A stretch of DNA of 64,000 nucleotides from assembly GCA_903857865.1 (NCBI GenBank), contig CAIOGO010000008.1, forward strand, positions 1 through 64,000, in the 5' to 3' direction. Source of the DNA: an uncultured bacterium (GTDB taxonomy: Bacteria; Bipolaricaulota; Bipolaricaulia; UBA7950; UBA9294). Below, piece by piece: positions 1-8,806 of this stretch. Within the stretch, counting starts at the first letter, position 1. The number at the start of each line of letters is the position of its first letter. The position numbers and the translations under genes were made by a program. The notes under the pieces were generated by a model. That model was not told where the DNA came from and ran no database searches. It saw only the letters and a list, made by a program, of their open reading frames with translations.

Positions 1-907
1 GACAGCGCGGCTCGAATCCGCACCCCGGCGGCGCATCGCTCGGATCCGGAACGACTCCTTCGATCGGCACGAGTCGCTCCTTGCTCCGCGTGAGCGACGG
101 AATGGAACGCATCAGCCCTTGCGTGTACGGGTGCTTCGGCGCGTGGAAGATCTCGTGGACCGGTGCCGCCTCCACGATCCGCCCGAGGTACATCACGGCG
201 ACGTCGTCGGCCATGCCCGCGATCACGCCGAGGTCGTGGGTGATGAACTGGATGGCCGCCTTGAACTTCCGGCGCAGCGCGTTCATCAACTCGAGCACCT
301 GCGCCTGGATCGTCACATCGAGCGCCGTCGTCGGCTCGTCGGCGATGAGGAGGGACGGATTGCAGGAGAGCGCCATCGCGATCATCGCGCGCTGCCGCAT
401 CCCGCCCGACATCTGGTGCGGGTACTCGTCGACTCGCTGCTCGGGAAGTGGAATCCCGACGGCCCGAAGCATCTCGATCGCCTGTTTCTTCGCCTCCCTC
501 TTCCTCAGTCTCTGATGCAGCGTGATCGCCTCCACGATCTGGAAGCCGATCGTCAAGACCGGATTGAGCGACGTCATCGGTTCTTGGAAGATCATCGCGA
601 TCTCGTTGCCGCGGATCGCGCGCATCTCCCGCCCCCGCGATCGCAGCTTGCAGAGATCCGTCGTCTTGTCGCCCTGGTGGTACAGGATCTGGCCGCCGGC
701 GATCCTCCCGGGCGGCGATTGCACCAGACCCATGATGGCGAGCGCCGTCACCGTCTTGCCACAGCCGCTCTCTCCCACCACGCCGAGCGTCTTCTCCGCC
801 TCGATGGTGTAGGTCACCCCGTCCACCGCACGGACGACGCCGCCCTCCATCGCGAACTGCACCTCAAGGTCTCTCACTTCGAGTAGAGCACTGGAGGACT
901 GAGTCAT
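1..907 (-). CDS. Oligopeptide/dipeptide ABC transporter ATP-binding protein (DppD/OppD-like), 3' end outside window
   Basis: Reading the minus strand from the ATG at 905-907 gives an uninterrupted 302-codon frame that leaves the window before any stop. It has the P-loop GESGCGKT (about residues 45-52), a Q-loop ([11 protein letters not shown]), the ABC signature MSGGMRQR, Walker [13 protein letters not shown] and the switch His in FITHDLG. The visible end ([10 protein letters not shown]) is the start of the Cys-containing C-terminal oligopeptide-transport domain specific to DppD/OppD proteins. It should energise uptake of peptides or another nickel/peptide-family solute at the inner membrane with a second ATPase and two permeases, presumably further along the minus strand outside the window. 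The exact substrate cannot be told. Confidence 0.95.
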   Translation of the reverse strand, partial: MTQSSSALLEVRDLEVQFAMEGGVVRAVDGVTYTIEAEKTLGVVGESGCGKTVTALAIMGLVQSPPGRIAGGQILYHQGDKTTDLCKLRSRGREMRAIRGNEIAMIFQEPMTSLNPVLTIGFQIVEAITLHQRLRKREAKKQAIEMLRAVGIPLPEQRVDEYPHQMSGGMRQRAMIAMALSCNPSLLIADEPTTALDVTIQAQVLELMNALRRKFKAAIQFITHDLGVIAGMADDVAVMYLGRIVEAAPVHEIFHAPKHPYTQGLMRSIPSLTRSKERLVPIEGVVPDPSDAPPGCGFEPRC

Positions 908-1327
908 GGCGAGGCCTTCAAGCGGAGCTTCGGCCGGCAACCACTGCACGGCGCAAGAGAGAAAAGAAAAACCGGAAGAGATCGGAGCGCGCTTCGCGCT
1001 CCCTCCATCGTAACTGCTGCAAAAAAACATCGACGCACCCGTCGCGTCGCGTTCGGCATGACGTGCTGCGTTCTCCTTCCGGGAACTGCGGATGAGCACC
1101 GTAGTCCTCAGAGATCGCTTGCGTCCCATTATAGGGATCGACAGCATCTTGCCTAGGTAGGTCCGGACGAGTCGAGAGCGCGTCCCCAGCCTGTGCCCCA
1201 GCGGCGCTGGGAGGATCGACGGGCCTTGGTGTAGGATTCCTCCAAATATGAAGCGCTGCTGCGATGGCGGAGCCGAGGTGCCCAGCGGGGGCGGAAGCAC
1301 CGATCTCACCGAGGAGGAATGGGAATC
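908..1327. promoter_or_regulatory. Intergenic region with a possible minus-strand -10 box
   Basis: This 420-base gap separates the divergent peptide ABC ATPase and a small hypothetical gene. The only clear signal is a perfect minus-strand TATAAT hexamer at 1128-1133, correctly oriented to drive the ABC gene, but with a poor -35 match and a leader of more than 200 bases. On the plus strand an AGGAGG at 1312-1317 serves the next gene. I see no RNA gene or repeat here. Confidence 0.3.
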
Positions 1328-1663
1328 ATGTTGAACCGATGCGTGATCACCGTGAAAGCGAAGCAGCCGTTCTTCGACTGGCTCAAGACCCTTCCCGAGA
1401 CCGCCGGCATGACGCTCGACGAGCTGAACGAGGACGGCATCGCGTACCTGCTCCCCGAGCTAGAGGACGATGACGATCTCGAGACGATTCTCCCTCAGTG
1501 CTTCGATCTGATCTTCGAGGAAGAGCTCATCGGCTGGCGGACGGACGAGAAGACTTGGCCGGCGGTGCGCGATCTGGCGACGTTCCAGAGTTGGTTCGAC
1601 GTGCAGATCCGATCCATCGTCATCGACCTCGTCGACGCACCGCTGAAAGACGACGAGGGCTGA
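1328..1663 (+). CDS. Conserved-looking hypothetical protein, acidic
   Basis: A 111-residue acidic protein with no motif I recognise. The ATG at 1328 is preferred over the one at 1319 because AGGAGG at 1312-1317 is 10 bases upstream of the former and only 1 base from the latter. The sequence has a run of acidic residues (ELEDDDDLE) and several Trp residues, and no membrane segment or cysteine cluster. It is predicted soluble. The last 169 bases are antisense to the tail of a GNAT-like frame on the other strand; this gene is the more convincing of the two there because of its ribosome binding site and composition. Confidence 0.65.
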   Translation: MLNRCVITVKAKQPFFDWLKTLPETAGMTLDELNEDGIAYLLPELEDDDDLETILPQCFDLIFEEELIGWRTDEKTWPAVRDLATFQSWFDVQIRSIVIDLVDAPLKDDEG

Positions 1664-2100
1664 GGATCGCGGCTCGGCTGCTCGGTCGCGTAGTTCTTGC
1701 GGTAGATGTGGACGTCGCGGATCGGCTTGAAGCCAGCGCTCTCGTACAGGTCGAGGGCCGGGCTTCGATACGTGTCCGTCTCGACGAGCGCGCGGCAGGC
1801 GCCGAGGTTCGCCAGGCGGCGCACGTTCTCTAGGAGGATCGCGCGTCCGAGCCCGGCCTCACGGAACTCCCGTCCGACGCCGAACGGCTCGATCTGTCCG
1901 CTCGTGCCCGACACGGACGAGAGCCAGCCGATGCAGAACGCGGCGAGCCGCCCGTCGGGTGCAACGGCGACGAGGTCGAGATCGTGGAGATACCCAAGGC
2001 ATCCCAAGGTTCTCGCTCTCCACGCGTGCGTCATGTTCGTTGACTCGAACACCGCACGGTGGAGTTCGACATAGGCCTGCACCTCGCTAGCGCCCGCCAC
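1495..2100 (-). CDS. GNAT-family N-acetyltransferase, probably an N-terminally truncated remnant
   Basis: The first 140 residues look like one GNAT domain: a beta-strand segment (DLDLVAVAPDGRLAAFCIGWL), a degenerate acetyl-CoA-binding motif (REAGLGRAILLENVRRL) and a C-terminal strand with the ALDLYESAGF motif. The opening residues (SEVQAYVELHRAVFES) resemble the second half of tandem-GNAT proteins of about 300 residues. An in-frame TGA lies 14 codons upstream, so the first half is missing. The GTG at 2098-2100 is the only canonical start. The last 50-60 residues are low-complexity and antisense to the neighbouring hypothetical gene, so the frame probably reads past its original stop. It may be a decayed gene. 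Substrate unknown. Confidence 0.5.
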   Translation of the reverse strand: MAGASEVQAYVELHRAVFESTNMTHAWRARTLGCLGYLHDLDLVAVAPDGRLAAFCIGWLSSVSGTSGQIEPFGVGREFREAGLGRAILLENVRRLANLGACRALVETDTYRSPALDLYESAGFKPIRDVHIYRKNYATEQPSRDPQPSSSFSGASTRSMTMDRICTSNQLWNVARSRTAGQVFSSVRQPMSSSSKIRSKH

Positions 2101-2352
2101 GAGCGCAATCTTGCTGCAGGTTACAGGTCCGACCGGTCAGGTCTTCGCGGCGACGTGCTGCCACGGGGCCATCCCGTAGGTGCCGGCGCCCGGCCCCTCG
2201 CGAGGAACTGGGCAAGGGGATACAGATTCCTGTAGTGGGCCCCCTTTTCCAGGAGCGGTATGAAGCGGCGCATCGCCGGACATCCAGACTCACAGATTCA
2301 CCCTACCGGCTCACTTCGTCCGGCTGCGGGTCCTGGAGTGGGGCCCCGTCGC

Positions 2353-2919
2353 TTATGGGAAGTAGCTCAGCCCGGCCGTCAAGTCCTGTGTCGCGATCAC
2401 GAGCTGGTCGCCGACGATGCGCGCGGCGAGCGGCGCCGGGTTGCAGCCACCGCGAGCGATCCCGATCTGTTGGGTCGCAAATCGATTCCCGCAGTTATTG
2501 CACACCATCACGCTTCCGTCCTGACGGTACCCAAGCTTGGCGGGGTAGCAGATGTCGCAGGCGTCGTAGGCACAACGGATCACGTTGTCCGGCGTGTGAA
2601 TCACGAAGAACTCGATGGGAAGTCCGTTCGCCATGAACGTGTAGAAGTGCGCCACTCCATCTGCGAACTCGGCGATCGGGAAGCGGACCTCGCCGGCCTC
2701 GTTCGCGGTCACGAGGGAGAAGGGCTCGTGGCCCGTCGTCGCCATAGCCTGTGCGAGCGGACGAGGGGTTCCGGACCCGGTATCCGTCGCGTATGCCACC
2801 GCGCTGCCCAACCCAAGAAAGGATAGCACCCCCATGAGTATGGCCATCGTCGCGAGGATCGCGAACCAGCGGCCCGCGCCGCTGCGGTCTAGTCGAGCTA
2901 TGTGTAGGTTGTTGCTCAT
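2353..2919 (-). CDS. DUF2318 (FtrD-like) membrane-anchored cysteine-rich protein
   Basis: A 188-residue protein. The ATG at 2917-2919 is chosen because GGAGG lies 8 bases upstream; the open frame extends further but without a signal. One N-terminal membrane segment (about residues 15-40, ILATMAILMGVLSFLGLG) is followed by an extracytoplasmic domain ending in the DUF2318 signature: CxxC (DICYPAKLGY region), VCNNCGNRF and GGCNPAPL. In FtrD-like proteins these cysteines are proposed to bind a metal or Fe-S centre in iron-transport or redox systems. No FtrABC partner genes are adjacent, so it stands alone here. Metal binding is inferred from the family. Confidence 0.8.
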   Translation of the reverse strand: MSNNLHIARLDRSGAGRWFAILATMAILMGVLSFLGLGSAVAYATDTGSGTPRPLAQAMATTGHEPFSLVTANEAGEVRFPIAEFADGVAHFYTFMANGLPIEFFVIHTPDNVIRCAYDACDICYPAKLGYRQDGSVMVCNNCGNRFATQQIGIARGGCNPAPLAARIVGDQLVIATQDLTAGLSYFP

Positions 2920-3230
2920 CTTTGAAGCCTCCGTGTTCACAGTAGTAGGCGCCATTGTAAATCGGGGTTGTGTGTCCGATATGAAGATCGCCACCCCTCC
3001 CCGTGAGGTCGCGCCGAGTCTGCTCGCGGGAAGGCGCCGGCAGAGGCGTGCTTCGCTTCCCTGGCCCGTCGGCCTATTCTGTCCTTGAGGCGATCGCCCG
3101 CGAATGTGATGGGTCACGGCGGACGCCGCGACAGCATGGACCCGGATCTCGTCATGTATCATCCGACAGGGTCGGTCCCGATCCACAGAGGCGGAGTCCG
3201 CGAGAGCCTCTCGGCAGGAGGCAGCAGGCT

Positions 3231-3755
3231 ATGAACATCGTCCCGCTGAAGCTCGAACATGAGGCCGCGCTACGTGGGTTCTTGGACGAATTCGCCGCGT
3301 CGGATGAGACCGAGATCAACGGGTACTTCGGCCGGCCGGAGTGGACGCACGCAGAGACGGTGGCCGCGTTCGCCCGTTGGTCGGATGGTGAGCCTCCGGA
3401 GGAATGGGTCTCGTCGACGACGTCGTTCCTCGTCGACGAGGGGCGGATTCTCGGCGTGTCGAATCTACGGCACCGGCTGACGCGGCACTTGTTCGAGCAC
3501 GGCGGTCACGTGGGATACAGCGTTCGCCCCTCGGAGAGGAACTGCGGCCACGCGACGCGCTTGCTCCGGGATGCAGCCCGCAAAGCGCGCCGTCTCGGAA
3601 TCGAGCGACTGCGCGTCGCGTGCGACGCGGACAACGTCTCCTCGGCGCGCGTCATCGAGAAGTGCGGCGGAGTCCTCGAGAACGAGGTTCCCACCGACGA
3701 CGCGCCGATTCGCAGGTACTGGATCCGCCTTCGCGAGCGCGGTCGGTCGCTCTAG
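3231..3755 (+). CDS. GNAT-family N-acetyltransferase
   Basis: A 174-residue single-domain acetyltransferase. ATG 3231 has AGGAGG 9 bases upstream (3216-3221). The GNAT core is visible: a strand with VGYSVRPSERNCGHATRLLRDA (the acetyl-CoA pyrophosphate loop, here R-N-C-G-H-A in place of Q/RxxGxG/A) and a later ACDADNVSSARVIEKCGG motif typical of RimJ/RimL-type enzymes. It probably acetylates a protein N-terminus, an antibiotic or a small amine; the substrate cannot be told. Its TAG overlaps the stop codon of the convergent exported-protein gene in a 4-base CTAG. Confidence 0.85.
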   Translation: MNIVPLKLEHEAALRGFLDEFAASDETEINGYFGRPEWTHAETVAAFARWSDGEPPEEWVSSTTSFLVDEGRILGVSNLRHRLTRHLFEHGGHVGYSVRPSERNCGHATRLLRDAARKARRLGIERLRVACDADNVSSARVIEKCGGVLENEVPTDDAPIRRYWIRLRERGRSL

Positions 3756-4720
3756 GGCAAGACGCGCACCCGTGGACCGAACTGGGCGACGAGGTCGTCG
3801 ATCGTGAACGGCGTCAGGCTGAAGTACACGTACATCTCGAAGTCGGACTGGGTCACCATGTTGTCCTGGCCGACCTTCACGGTGTACGTTCCGGGACCCA
3901 CGGGGTACGAGCTCGTGTAGACGTCGGCGAAGTTCCCCGGCTTCACGGTGACCTGGGTCCCATCGGCGGCAAAGATCCAGCCGGTGATCGCCTCCCGGGC
4001 TTCATCGACGACGCACAGGGCGACGTAGCCGGCGGCCGAAACCGTGAACTCGTAGAACCGCTTGTCGTAGGTGCTCTCGGCGTAGTGGTACGGGCCGATG
4101 TGGCCGCTGTCCTGCAGGACCACGGCGATGTCGGCACCTCCCGTCGACGAGGTCGTCTCGGGTGTCGCGGGGCCGCTCGTGCTCGCGCCGCCCACGGTCC
4201 ATGTTCGCACCATCGCGACGACGGTCGGTTCGTGGACTGCGTAGACGTCGATCGATGCCGTGTATGAAAGGACGTAGAGAATGTCTCCGGACGCGTGCTC
4301 GACGACGGCGTACCACTCCTTGACCGTGACGCCGTTGTAGGTGTACTCGGCGAGGAACTGAGTACTCGTGAGGTGTACGCCGTCGGCGTCGTAGACGTCG
4401 AAGGGGCCGCCGCCGTAGATGCAGATGCTCTCCGCGCCAGAAGCCAGCTGGCAGCGGAGGTTCGCGGCGAGGGACTCGATGTCGGCGTAGTTTCCCCCGA
4501 TAGCCGCGGACGCGACGTTCTGGATCTTCACGTAGACGTCGTCCGGCCCGCCAAAGCGCACCGAGTAGTCATCAGGCTGCGTCATCGACCAGCCGGCCGA
4601 GTATTCGATCGAATATCCGAGTGCGGCGTCCGCGAAGGTCTGGCTCGCCCACCCCCCGATGTAGACCATTCCGACAAGTGCAGTCAGAACCCCGAGTGCG
4701 ATCAAGCGCTTCGTCCTCAT
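3752..4720 (-). CDS. Exported protein with C-terminal PPC-like beta domain
   Basis: A 322-residue protein starting at ATG 4720, chosen because AGGAGG sits just upstream and because the next residues (MRTKRLIALGVLTALVGMVYIGGW) form a signal peptide. The mature region begins with a segment resembling surface proteins that carry a stress-response or PsbP-like fold (GYSIEYSAGWSM), and the C-terminal third (SGHIGPYHYAESTYDKRFYEF to GPGTYTVKVGQDN) resembles bacterial pre-peptidase C-terminal (PPC) beta-sandwich domains. I see no catalytic motif. It is probably secreted or anchored outside the inner membrane. It is convergent with the upstream GNAT gene and has a Thr/Ser-rich linker (PATPETTSSTGG) between its two halves. 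Confidence 0.75.
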   Translation of the reverse strand: MRTKRLIALGVLTALVGMVYIGGWASQTFADAALGYSIEYSAGWSMTQPDDYSVRFGGPDDVYVKIQNVASAAIGGNYADIESLAANLRCQLASGAESICIYGGGPFDVYDADGVHLTSTQFLAEYTYNGVTVKEWYAVVEHASGDILYVLSYTASIDVYAVHEPTVVAMVRTWTVGGASTSGPATPETTSSTGGADIAVVLQDSGHIGPYHYAESTYDKRFYEFTVSAAGYVALCVVDEAREAITGWIFAADGTQVTVKPGNFADVYTSSYPVGPGTYTVKVGQDNMVTQSDFEMYVYFSLTPFTIDDLVAQFGPRVRVLP

Positions 4721-4843
4721 CAACGCCTCCTTCACCACACGCTCAAGGTACGACGATCTTAGCGATCGGGCAAGGTTCGCCGGCGTTGTGGATCGACCAG
4801 CCTCGGGCGGTCGGTATCTCATCTGAGAGAGAACCTGCGGCCT

Positions 4844-6001
4844 CTATTTCAGAGCTTCCTGACCTGCAAAGGCGCGATGCGGTGAGAGGATCGAGAGGAT
4901 CTCCTCGTCCTCCGGCTTCGCCTCCGCGCGCACAACGCGGGAGAGAAGCTCGCCTAGACCGGGACCGAGCATGAATCCCTGGCCGCACATGCCGATCGCC
5001 ATCAGGTACCCGGACACCTCGCGAGACCAACCGACGAGCGGCGAGCCGTCGGGCGTCATCGGATAGAGGCCGCGCCACGTGCGGCGCACGCGGAGGTTCG
5101 TCAGGCACGGCATGAGATCGACCATCCGCTTCGCCACCATTGGCAGAAAGGCGCTCGTCTCGCGGCGATCGAACCCCCACAGGCTTGGACTCGGCGTGAC
5201 GCAGAAGACGATCTGCCCCGTGGCCAACTGGAAGAAGTAGTAGTTGGCTGAGCCCGGCGCAGGGCGGATGTCGACGACCATCGGGCCGAGGAAGTGCGCC
5301 ACGGGCTCCGTGATTCCGCCTTCATGGGAGTCCGGGCGCACTGGGTGCTCCATCCCAAGCAGGTGGCCGACCTCGCTCGCCCACGGCCCCGCCGCGTTGA
5401 CGATGATCGGCGCGTCGTAGATTCCCTTGTCCGTCACGACGCCTCGGACGCGACCTGAGACGACGTCGATCCCCGTGATCGTCTCCCCGAACCGGAAGCG
5501 GGCGCCGGCGGCCTTCGCCTGCTCGTACATTGCGTGGCCGAAGAGGAGCGGCGAGCAGTGGCCGTCCCCGGGCGAGAAGGTGCCGCCGTGCAAGCCATCG
5601 CGGCGGAGCGCGGGGATGATTCCCAAGAGCTCGCGCGGCTCGTGCCAGTCGATGTCGAGGCCGTGTTGCTCTTGGATGACGAGCAAGTCCTTCAGGGTGT
5701 TCTCTTCTCGCGAGCTGTAGGCGACAAAGGAGTATCCCCCCGTGGTCCACTCGATGTCGTCTCCGTGCGCCTCCTGCCACGTCCTGGCGATCTCGAGCGA
5801 GCGCAGACAGAGGCGGATCTTGGCCGGGTCGGAATGCGTGGCGCGGATGCCGCCGATGGCGGTCTTGTTCGACCCCTGGCCGGGACTGGCGAAGCGGTCG
5901 ATGACAAGCACGGACAGGCCGTCCCTCGCCATCGCCCAGGCGCCGGGAACGCCAACGCTGCCCGCACCGATGATGATGACGTCGTAGGCCTCGCGCGTCA
6001 T
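4844..6001 (-). CDS. FAD-dependent amino acid dehydrogenase/oxidase, sarcosine oxidase beta / HcnC-like
   Basis: A 385-residue DAO-family flavoenzyme. It starts with the FAD dinucleotide-binding motif VIIIGAGSVG (about residues 8-17), followed by an Rx3GGIR-type segment (NKTAIGGIRAT), and ends with the C-terminal flavin contact region GMCGQGFMLGPGLGELLS. Such subunits oxidise an N-methylated, cyclic or opine-type amino acid and pass electrons to a partner. Its ATG overlaps the stop codon of the upstream fused 2Fe-2S/FAD protein (ATGA), so the two are almost certainly translated together as one complex. Candidate activities are D-hydroxyproline dehydrogenase, opine oxidase, sarcosine oxidase-like or glycine oxidase-like. 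The substrate is not determined. Confidence 0.88.
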   Translation of the reverse strand: MTREAYDVIIIGAGSVGVPGAWAMARDGLSVLVIDRFASPGQGSNKTAIGGIRATHSDPAKIRLCLRSLEIARTWQEAHGDDIEWTTGGYSFVAYSSREENTLKDLLVIQEQHGLDIDWHEPRELLGIIPALRRDGLHGGTFSPGDGHCSPLLFGHAMYEQAKAAGARFRFGETITGIDVVSGRVRGVVTDKGIYDAPIIVNAAGPWASEVGHLLGMEHPVRPDSHEGGITEPVAHFLGPMVVDIRPAPGSANYYFFQLATGQIVFCVTPSPSLWGFDRRETSAFLPMVAKRMVDLMPCLTNLRVRRTWRGLYPMTPDGSPLVGWSREVSGYLMAIGMCGQGFMLGPGLGELLSRVVRAEAKPEDEEILSILSPHRAFAGQEALK

Positions 6002-8073
6002 AGCGCTTCCTCCTCGACTCCAGCGAACACGCCGAGCGGCACTTCGATGAACAGCGGGCGGCGGATGTTCTCCGTGATCTCGCTCGCCGGCACGCCTTCC
6101 TCGCGGAAGAGGCGCGCAATGAGAGCAGTGCACGTCTTGCCGCCGCACGCGCCCATGCCGGCGCGGGTCACCGTCTTGATCTCGTTCATGTCGCGGAGTC
6201 CGGCGCGGATACGCGCGCGGATCTCGCCCGCGGTGATGCGCTCGCAACGACACACGATCGCGTCGTCGCCAAGACGCTCCACGGCCTGCGGCAGCGGATC
6301 GCCGACCCACGATTCCTGCATGCGAACGCCCGCCGCGCGTTTGGCGACCGTCCGCGGCAGCCGGACCTTGACGAGCAACGTCCGGTCGCTACGCCGCACC
6401 GCCTCGACCGCGACCGCAGCGATGGGCTCGCCGACCGTGTCCAGGACGGTGACGCGATCGCCGGCGTGCAGCCGCGACTCGCCGAACTCAAATGGGATCG
6501 TCACCATGGGCTCCTCGCGATCCTTGCGAAAGTCGACGAGCGTGATCGCCAGTCCGGGGCAGATGGCTACGCAACTGTCGCAGCCGACGCACTCCCTCCC
6601 GGTCACTGCGCCGAGGAACTGCGGCAGCCGGCGAATGTCGGCCTCATCGATCGCGATCAGCTTCTGCGGGCACACGGAGGTGCACGGATTGCATGGAATC
6701 TCCTGGGAGCAGTGGAATACGGGGATGACGCTGTCCTCGTCACTCGGCACGGTCTCGGAGGTCGATGGTCCCGGGCGGGACTTCAGGATCTCGCCCATCG
6801 TCCGCCACTCCTCGGGAACTTCGTCCGTCGTCTTGCCAAGAGAGCGAGCGATCTCAAGGCCACGGATCTTGCCGGAGAAAATGGCGGCCGACGCTTCGGC
6901 GATCTCCTCCGCGTCCCCGGCGGCGACTGCCGGGACGTCGTACTCTTTGGCGGCCCGGAGAAACTCGTCGACGGGGTCAAGGCCGACGGCGATGAGGACG
7001 GTATCACAGGCGAACGACGTCTCGGTTCCAGGGATCGGTCGGAACTTGGCATCGACCTCGGCCACAGTCACTGACTCTACGCCATCGACGCCGTTGGCCG
7101 ACAGGATGGTGTGCGAGGTGTAGATCGGGACTCCCATGCGGGCCAGTTTGTCCTTGTGCACCTTGTAGCCACCGCACTCCGGGAGCGCCTCAACGAGCCC
7201 GACGACATCGATGCCGGCCTGGAGGGCGTGATACCCGGCGATGAGGCCGACGTTGCCTCCCCCGACGATGAACAGGCGATCGGCCGCCTTGACGAGATCG
7301 CGGTTGACGAGCGTCTGAATCGCGCCGGCCCCGTACACTCCGGGCAACGTGTTGCCCTGGAAGACCAGAGACTTCTCCCGGGCTCCCGTCGCGACAAGCA
7401 ACATCTGAGGGCGGACGAGAACGTAGCGGTCTTTGCGCAGGACGCCGACGACGCGGTCGCTGAACACCGCCAGGGCCGTTGACTCCAGCCACACCTCGAC
7501 CGCTGCAAGTTCCCGAACGCGCTTCTCGAGGCGCGCCCCGATGTCGATACCACGGGTCCCGGCAAACACCGCCTGCGTCGACCCGAAGAACCGGTGCGTC
7601 TGAAGGACCAGCTTGCCGCCGAGACGATCCTTGTCATCCACGACGAGAACGTCGATGCCGCGCGAGCCGAGCTCGATCGCGGCGGACAGGCCGGCCGGCC
7701 CGCCGCCGAGGATGAGAACTGCCACCGGGCGGACCTCTGCCTCGCGCATCACCCCGACCTCTCGCCTCGAGGGAAGCGTGGGCAAGCCGTCCACGGGCTC
7801 GACCGACATCCCGGGCTGCACGGCAGTCATGCACGCCTTGACCGGCAGTCCGTCCGCGAGGACGAGACATTGGGCGCATTGGCCGTTGGCGCAGTAGATG
7901 CCTTGTGGGGCGCCGTCCTTCGGGTGATGTCCGAAGACGCGAAGGCCCGCGGCAAAGAGGGCGGAGGAGATCATGTCTCCCGGGTACGCAGTCACCGGCC
8001 TGCCGGCGAACGTGAACGTGAACGGGTCCTTCCAGTCCCTCCGCACGATCGGGTGCTGCTCAATCCTTGCCAT
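5998..8073 (-). CDS. Fused ferredoxin / pyridine nucleotide-disulfide oxidoreductase / 4Fe-4S / BFD-like Fe-S protein
   Basis: A 691-residue fusion of four modules. An N-terminal 2Fe-2S ferredoxin has C61-x4-C66-x2-C69 and C81. A Rossmann FAD domain starts at LILGGGPAGLSAA (about 121-133), with a second nucleotide-binding motif FIVGGGNVGLIAG. A two-cluster 4Fe-4S region follows (CNPCTSVCP, CVGCDSCVAICP). The end is a BFD-like 2Fe-2S domain (CRCERIT and GACGGKTC). In hydroxyproline, opine and HCN-forming dehydrogenases these parts are separate alpha and gamma subunits; here they are joined. It probably receives electrons from the downstream FAD subunit and passes them to ferredoxin, NAD or quinone. 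It starts inside the 3' end of the regulator gene (14-base overlap). Confidence 0.88.
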   Translation of the reverse strand: MARIEQHPIVRRDWKDPFTFTFAGRPVTAYPGDMISSALFAAGLRVFGHHPKDGAPQGIYCANGQCAQCLVLADGLPVKACMTAVQPGMSVEPVDGLPTLPSRREVGVMREAEVRPVAVLILGGGPAGLSAAIELGSRGIDVLVVDDKDRLGGKLVLQTHRFFGSTQAVFAGTRGIDIGARLEKRVRELAAVEVWLESTALAVFSDRVVGVLRKDRYVLVRPQMLLVATGAREKSLVFQGNTLPGVYGAGAIQTLVNRDLVKAADRLFIVGGGNVGLIAGYHALQAGIDVVGLVEALPECGGYKVHKDKLARMGVPIYTSHTILSANGVDGVESVTVAEVDAKFRPIPGTETSFACDTVLIAVGLDPVDEFLRAAKEYDVPAVAAGDAEEIAEASAAIFSGKIRGLEIARSLGKTTDEVPEEWRTMGEILKSRPGPSTSETVPSDEDSVIPVFHCSQEIPCNPCTSVCPQKLIAIDEADIRRLPQFLGAVTGRECVGCDSCVAICPGLAITLVDFRKDREEPMVTIPFEFGESRLHAGDRVTVLDTVGEPIAAVAVEAVRRSDRTLLVKVRLPRTVAKRAAGVRMQESWVGDPLPQAVERLGDDAIVCRCERITAGEIRARIRAGLRDMNEIKTVTRAGMGACGGKTCTALIARLFREEGVPASEITENIRRPLFIEVPLGVFAGVEEEAL

Positions 8074-8713
8074 GACGGCGTGGCCCCCTTCGTCCTGTGC
8101 CTACTCTTGCGCCCGCTTTCTTCGGGCCCGCACCCGCCTGCCGCCCACGTTTGACCATCGACTCGATAAACCGCTGCGTGACGGCCATGAGAATGCGCGC
8201 CCCAGACCTCCCCGCTTCGTACTCATGCTGCTCGCGCGAGGCCACTCGATAGCTGTCGCCCGCGGCCAGCGCGTGCTCTTCCCCGTCCACCCACAGCGTG
8301 AGAGTCCCCTCGAGAACGAATCCCAGCTCCTCTCCTTCGTGCGCCGTCGCTTCCTGGTGCGCGTTGGGAGGGAATTCCGCGATCAGGAGTTCCCGAATCG
8401 GCGCGTCGGGAAGCTGCGGACTCAAGTACCGATACGCGACCGCCGAGTCGCCGATCTGGATGCGCAGTTGGGTCGCGGCCTCCGTGACGCGCGGGACGCC
8501 CTCGTCGAGCGGCCGACTGCTCGTAAATAGGCGCTCGATGGGGATCTCCAGCGAGCGGCAGATGGCCGACAACGACACGATGGACAGCGTGGACTGCCCG
8601 CGCTCCACTTGCGACAGGAACCCGGTCGAAAGTCCGGAGCGCACGGACAGCGCTTCGAGCGTCCAACCGCGCTCCTGCCTTGCTGTGCGAAGCTGGGTCC
8701 CAAGATCCTCCAT
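8060..8713 (-). CDS. XRE-family transcriptional regulator with C-terminal cupin sensor domain
   Basis: A 217-residue regulator. Residues about 7-60 form an XRE helix-turn-helix (TLEALSVRSGLSTGFLSQVERGQSTLS), and about 100-185 form a cupin barrel (HEGEELGFVLEGTLTLWVDGEEHAL). This is the PuuR-type layout, in which the cupin binds a small ligand. It is first in an overlapping operon with the two dehydrogenase genes, so it most likely controls them in response to their substrate. An inverted repeat (8724-8746) overlies its promoter. No Shine-Dalgarno precedes ATG 8713, and a minus-strand TATACT lies only 7 bases upstream, so the transcript is probably leaderless. The basic C-terminal tail is unusual. 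Confidence 0.9.
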   Translation of the reverse strand: MEDLGTQLRTARQERGWTLEALSVRSGLSTGFLSQVERGQSTLSIVSLSAICRSLEIPIERLFTSSRPLDEGVPRVTEAATQLRIQIGDSAVAYRYLSPQLPDAPIRELLIAEFPPNAHQEATAHEGEELGFVLEGTLTLWVDGEEHALAAGDSYRVASREQHEYEAGRSGARILMAVTQRFIESMVKRGRQAGAGPKKAGARVGTGRRGPRRHGKD

Positions 8714-8720
8714 GACGTTC

Positions 8721-8750
8721 AGTATATCGAAGGCTGGATTCGATATCTAA
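8721..8750 (-). promoter_or_regulatory. Promoter with overlapping inverted-repeat operator for the regulator-dehydrogenase operon
   Basis: ATATCGAA at 8724-8731 and TTCGATAT at 8739-8746 form a perfect 8-bp inverted repeat with a 7-base spacer. A minus-strand -10 (TATACT, 8721-8726) overlaps one arm, and a weak -35 (TTAGAT, 8745-8750) overlaps the other. Placement over the promoter of an XRE-cupin gene suggests the autoregulatory binding site. Confidence 0.7.
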
Positions 8751-8758
8751 CGAGGGAC

Positions 8759-8787
8759 TGGGCAGTCGGCTCGCCTCCCCGTACACT
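8759..8787 (+). promoter_or_regulatory. Possible promoter for the M42 peptidase gene
   Basis: TGGGCA (8759-8764), 17 bases, TACACT (8782-8787). Moderate match; the next ATG is at 8807 with a GGGAGG ribosome binding site. It lies within 15 bases of the divergent operator, so the regulator could also affect it. Confidence 0.35.
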
Positions 8788-8806
8788 CGGGGCCACGGGA
8801 GGAATC

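Noticed and set aside
119-886. Long plus-strand open frame of 255 codons at the window start
   Set aside because: It is antisense to the peptide ABC ATPase, which has all ABC motifs; the plus frame has only Arg/His-rich composition.
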